Part shown: positions 63,434 to 64,000 of the stretch, one piece after another
How positions within the stretch are numbered: the stretch's first letter is position 1
How the letters are laid out: every line of letters begins with the position of its first letter
Source of the DNA: JBPYCR01 sp051846915
GTDB taxonomy: Bacteria > Bacillota > Bacilli > Bacillales > Amphibacillaceae
Length of the DNA: 64,000 bases
Direction: 5' to 3'
Assembly: GCF_051846915.1 (NCBI RefSeq)
Contig: NZ_JBPYCR010000010.1
Coordinates: 1-64,000, forward strand
The notes under the pieces: model-generated
What the model saw: the letters and a program-made list of their open reading frames with translations, nothing else
What the model was told of the DNA's origin: nothing
Databases searched by the model: none
Made by a program: the position numbers and the translations under genes

Positions 63434-64000
63434 CTATAGCTTAATTAAATGTTTAGGGGCGTGAGTTAATCGCTCATTTCCAGTATCTGTTATTACAATG
63501 TCATCTTCAATTCTACAACCACCAGTATCCGGTACATATATACCGGGCTCAACCGTTACGACCATCCCCGGTAAAAGCTTTCTGTCAGCACGTGGAGTAA
63601 GCCCCGGTCCCTCATGCACTTCCATGCCCAGTCCGTGTCCGGTAGAGTGACCAAAGAATTCTCCGTATCCTTTTTTAGTTATGTAATCTCTCGTAATTGC
63701 GTCCGCCTCTTTACCTGTCATACCAGGCTTTATTAGCTCAACCCCAAGTGACTGTGCTTCTAGGACAGTTTCATAAATCTCTTTTAATTCGTTGCTAATT
63801 GATCCAACAGCTACCGTTCTCGTAATGTCTGAACAGTAATTGTTATAAAACGCACCAAAATCCATCGTGACAAGTTCGCCTGTCTGAACCGTCTTTTCTG
63901 AAGCTACTCCGTGAGGAAGTGCTGAGCGAAAACCTGAAGCAACAATAATATCAAAACTAGAGGAAGCTGCTCCTTTTTTCCGCATAAAAAATTCAAGTTC
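63434..64000 (-). CDS. Xaa-Pro aminopeptidase, M24 family (5' end outside window)
   Basis: C-terminal 188 residues of an M24B peptidase (YqhT/PepQ-type); the frame is open to the window edge. Metal ligands: Asp in DFGAFYNNYCSDITRT (two Asp), His in HSTGHGLGMEVHEGP, Glu in VEPGIYVP and Glu in RIEDD. Cleaves X-Pro bonds. The pairing with efp is the usual Bacillus order. The internal ATG at 63985 is not the start. Confidence 0.93.
   Translation of the reverse strand, partial: ELEFFMRKKGAASSSFDIIVASGFRSALPHGVASEKTVQTGELVTMDFGAFYNNYCSDITRTVAVGSISNELKEIYETVLEAQSLGVELIKPGMTGKEADAITRDYITKKGYGEFFGHSTGHGLGMEVHEGPGLTPRADRKLLPGMVVTVEPGIYVPDTGGCRIEDDIVITDTGNERLTHAPKHLIKL

Noticed and set aside
1..64000. 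CRISPR array, tRNA or rRNA genes, prophage or defence island
   Set aside because: No regularly spaced direct repeats, cloverleaf or rRNA sequence was seen, and no phage or restriction-type genes; the content is core chromosomal.

Overview
The window looks like a chromosomal segment of a low-GC, endospore-forming member of the Bacillaceae, probably a halotolerant or alkaliphilic relative of Oceanobacillus/Virgibacillus/Lentibacillus. Evidence: AT-rich sequence, strong AAAGGAGG-type ribosome binding sites, many TTG/GTG starts, numerous sporulation genes (spo0A, spoIVB, spoIIIAA-AH, spoVK, tlp, sirA) and B. subtilis-like gene order over long stretches. An OLE RNA/oapA pair, typical of extremophilic and anaerobic Firmicutes, supports this. 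Species assignment is inference. Most of the sequence is core chromosome; the clearly mobile parts are an IS30-type remnant at the left edge, one ISLre2-family insertion next to spo0A, and copies of a structured intergenic repeat.

Layout. 0-12.1 kb, mostly minus strand: IS30 transposase tail, tlp, an fbpB-like gene with an apparent ATT start, aconitase, a PAS histidine kinase, a DUF2621 gene, then the ccdC-ccdB-(orphan mnhB)-ccdA-yneF-sirA-tkt-ynzC-yneB block and a 32-codon membrane peptide in the yneA position, divergent from lexA with LexA boxes between. 13-23.4 kb: ynbB, hflX, spoVK, hfq, miaA, dps, mutL, mutS. 23.6-30 kb: GDPD phosphodiesterase, RNase Z, DNA polymerase IV, M20 peptidase, VOC epimerase, a Prli42-type miniprotein, a DUF939 membrane protein and a bacilliredoxin. 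30-39.9 kb: branched-chain keto-acid operon (bcd-buk-lpdV-bkdAA-bkdAB-bkdB) behind a sigma-54 promoter, its activator bkdR, and yqzF. 40-47.3 kb: aspartokinase, spo0A, ISLre2 element, spoIVB, recN. 47.3-56.3 kb: argR, tlyA, oapA, OLE RNA, ispA, xseB, xseA, folD, nusB, yqhY, accC, accB. 56.6-64 kb: the eight-gene spoIIIA operon (split by a ~600-bp repeat), efp, and the 3' part of an Xaa-Pro peptidase.

Functional themes. Sporulation control is dense: Spo0A with its own SigH-type promoter and 0A box, SirA (replication brake) behind a perfect 0A box, SpoIVB (SigK signalling), the SpoIIIA channel behind a consensus SigE promoter, and Tlp behind a SigG-like promoter. DNA repair is a second theme (LexA regulon, MutSL, RecN, Pol IV, exonuclease VII). 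The bkd cluster turns branched-chain amino acids into acyl-CoA primers, and accBC supplies malonyl-CoA; the usual ptb gene is absent from the cluster.

The most interesting non-routine items are (1) the ~610-nt OLE RNA with its partner gene oapA and a long-range terminal helix visible in sequence; (2) a 32-aa single-span peptide under a LexA-box array that replaces the LysM-bearing YneA division inhibitor; (3) a structured repeat that fills the gap from stop codon to next ribosome binding site in both mutS-mutL and spoIIIAB-spoIIIAC; and (4) an fbpB-like gene for which ATT is the best-supported initiation codon.
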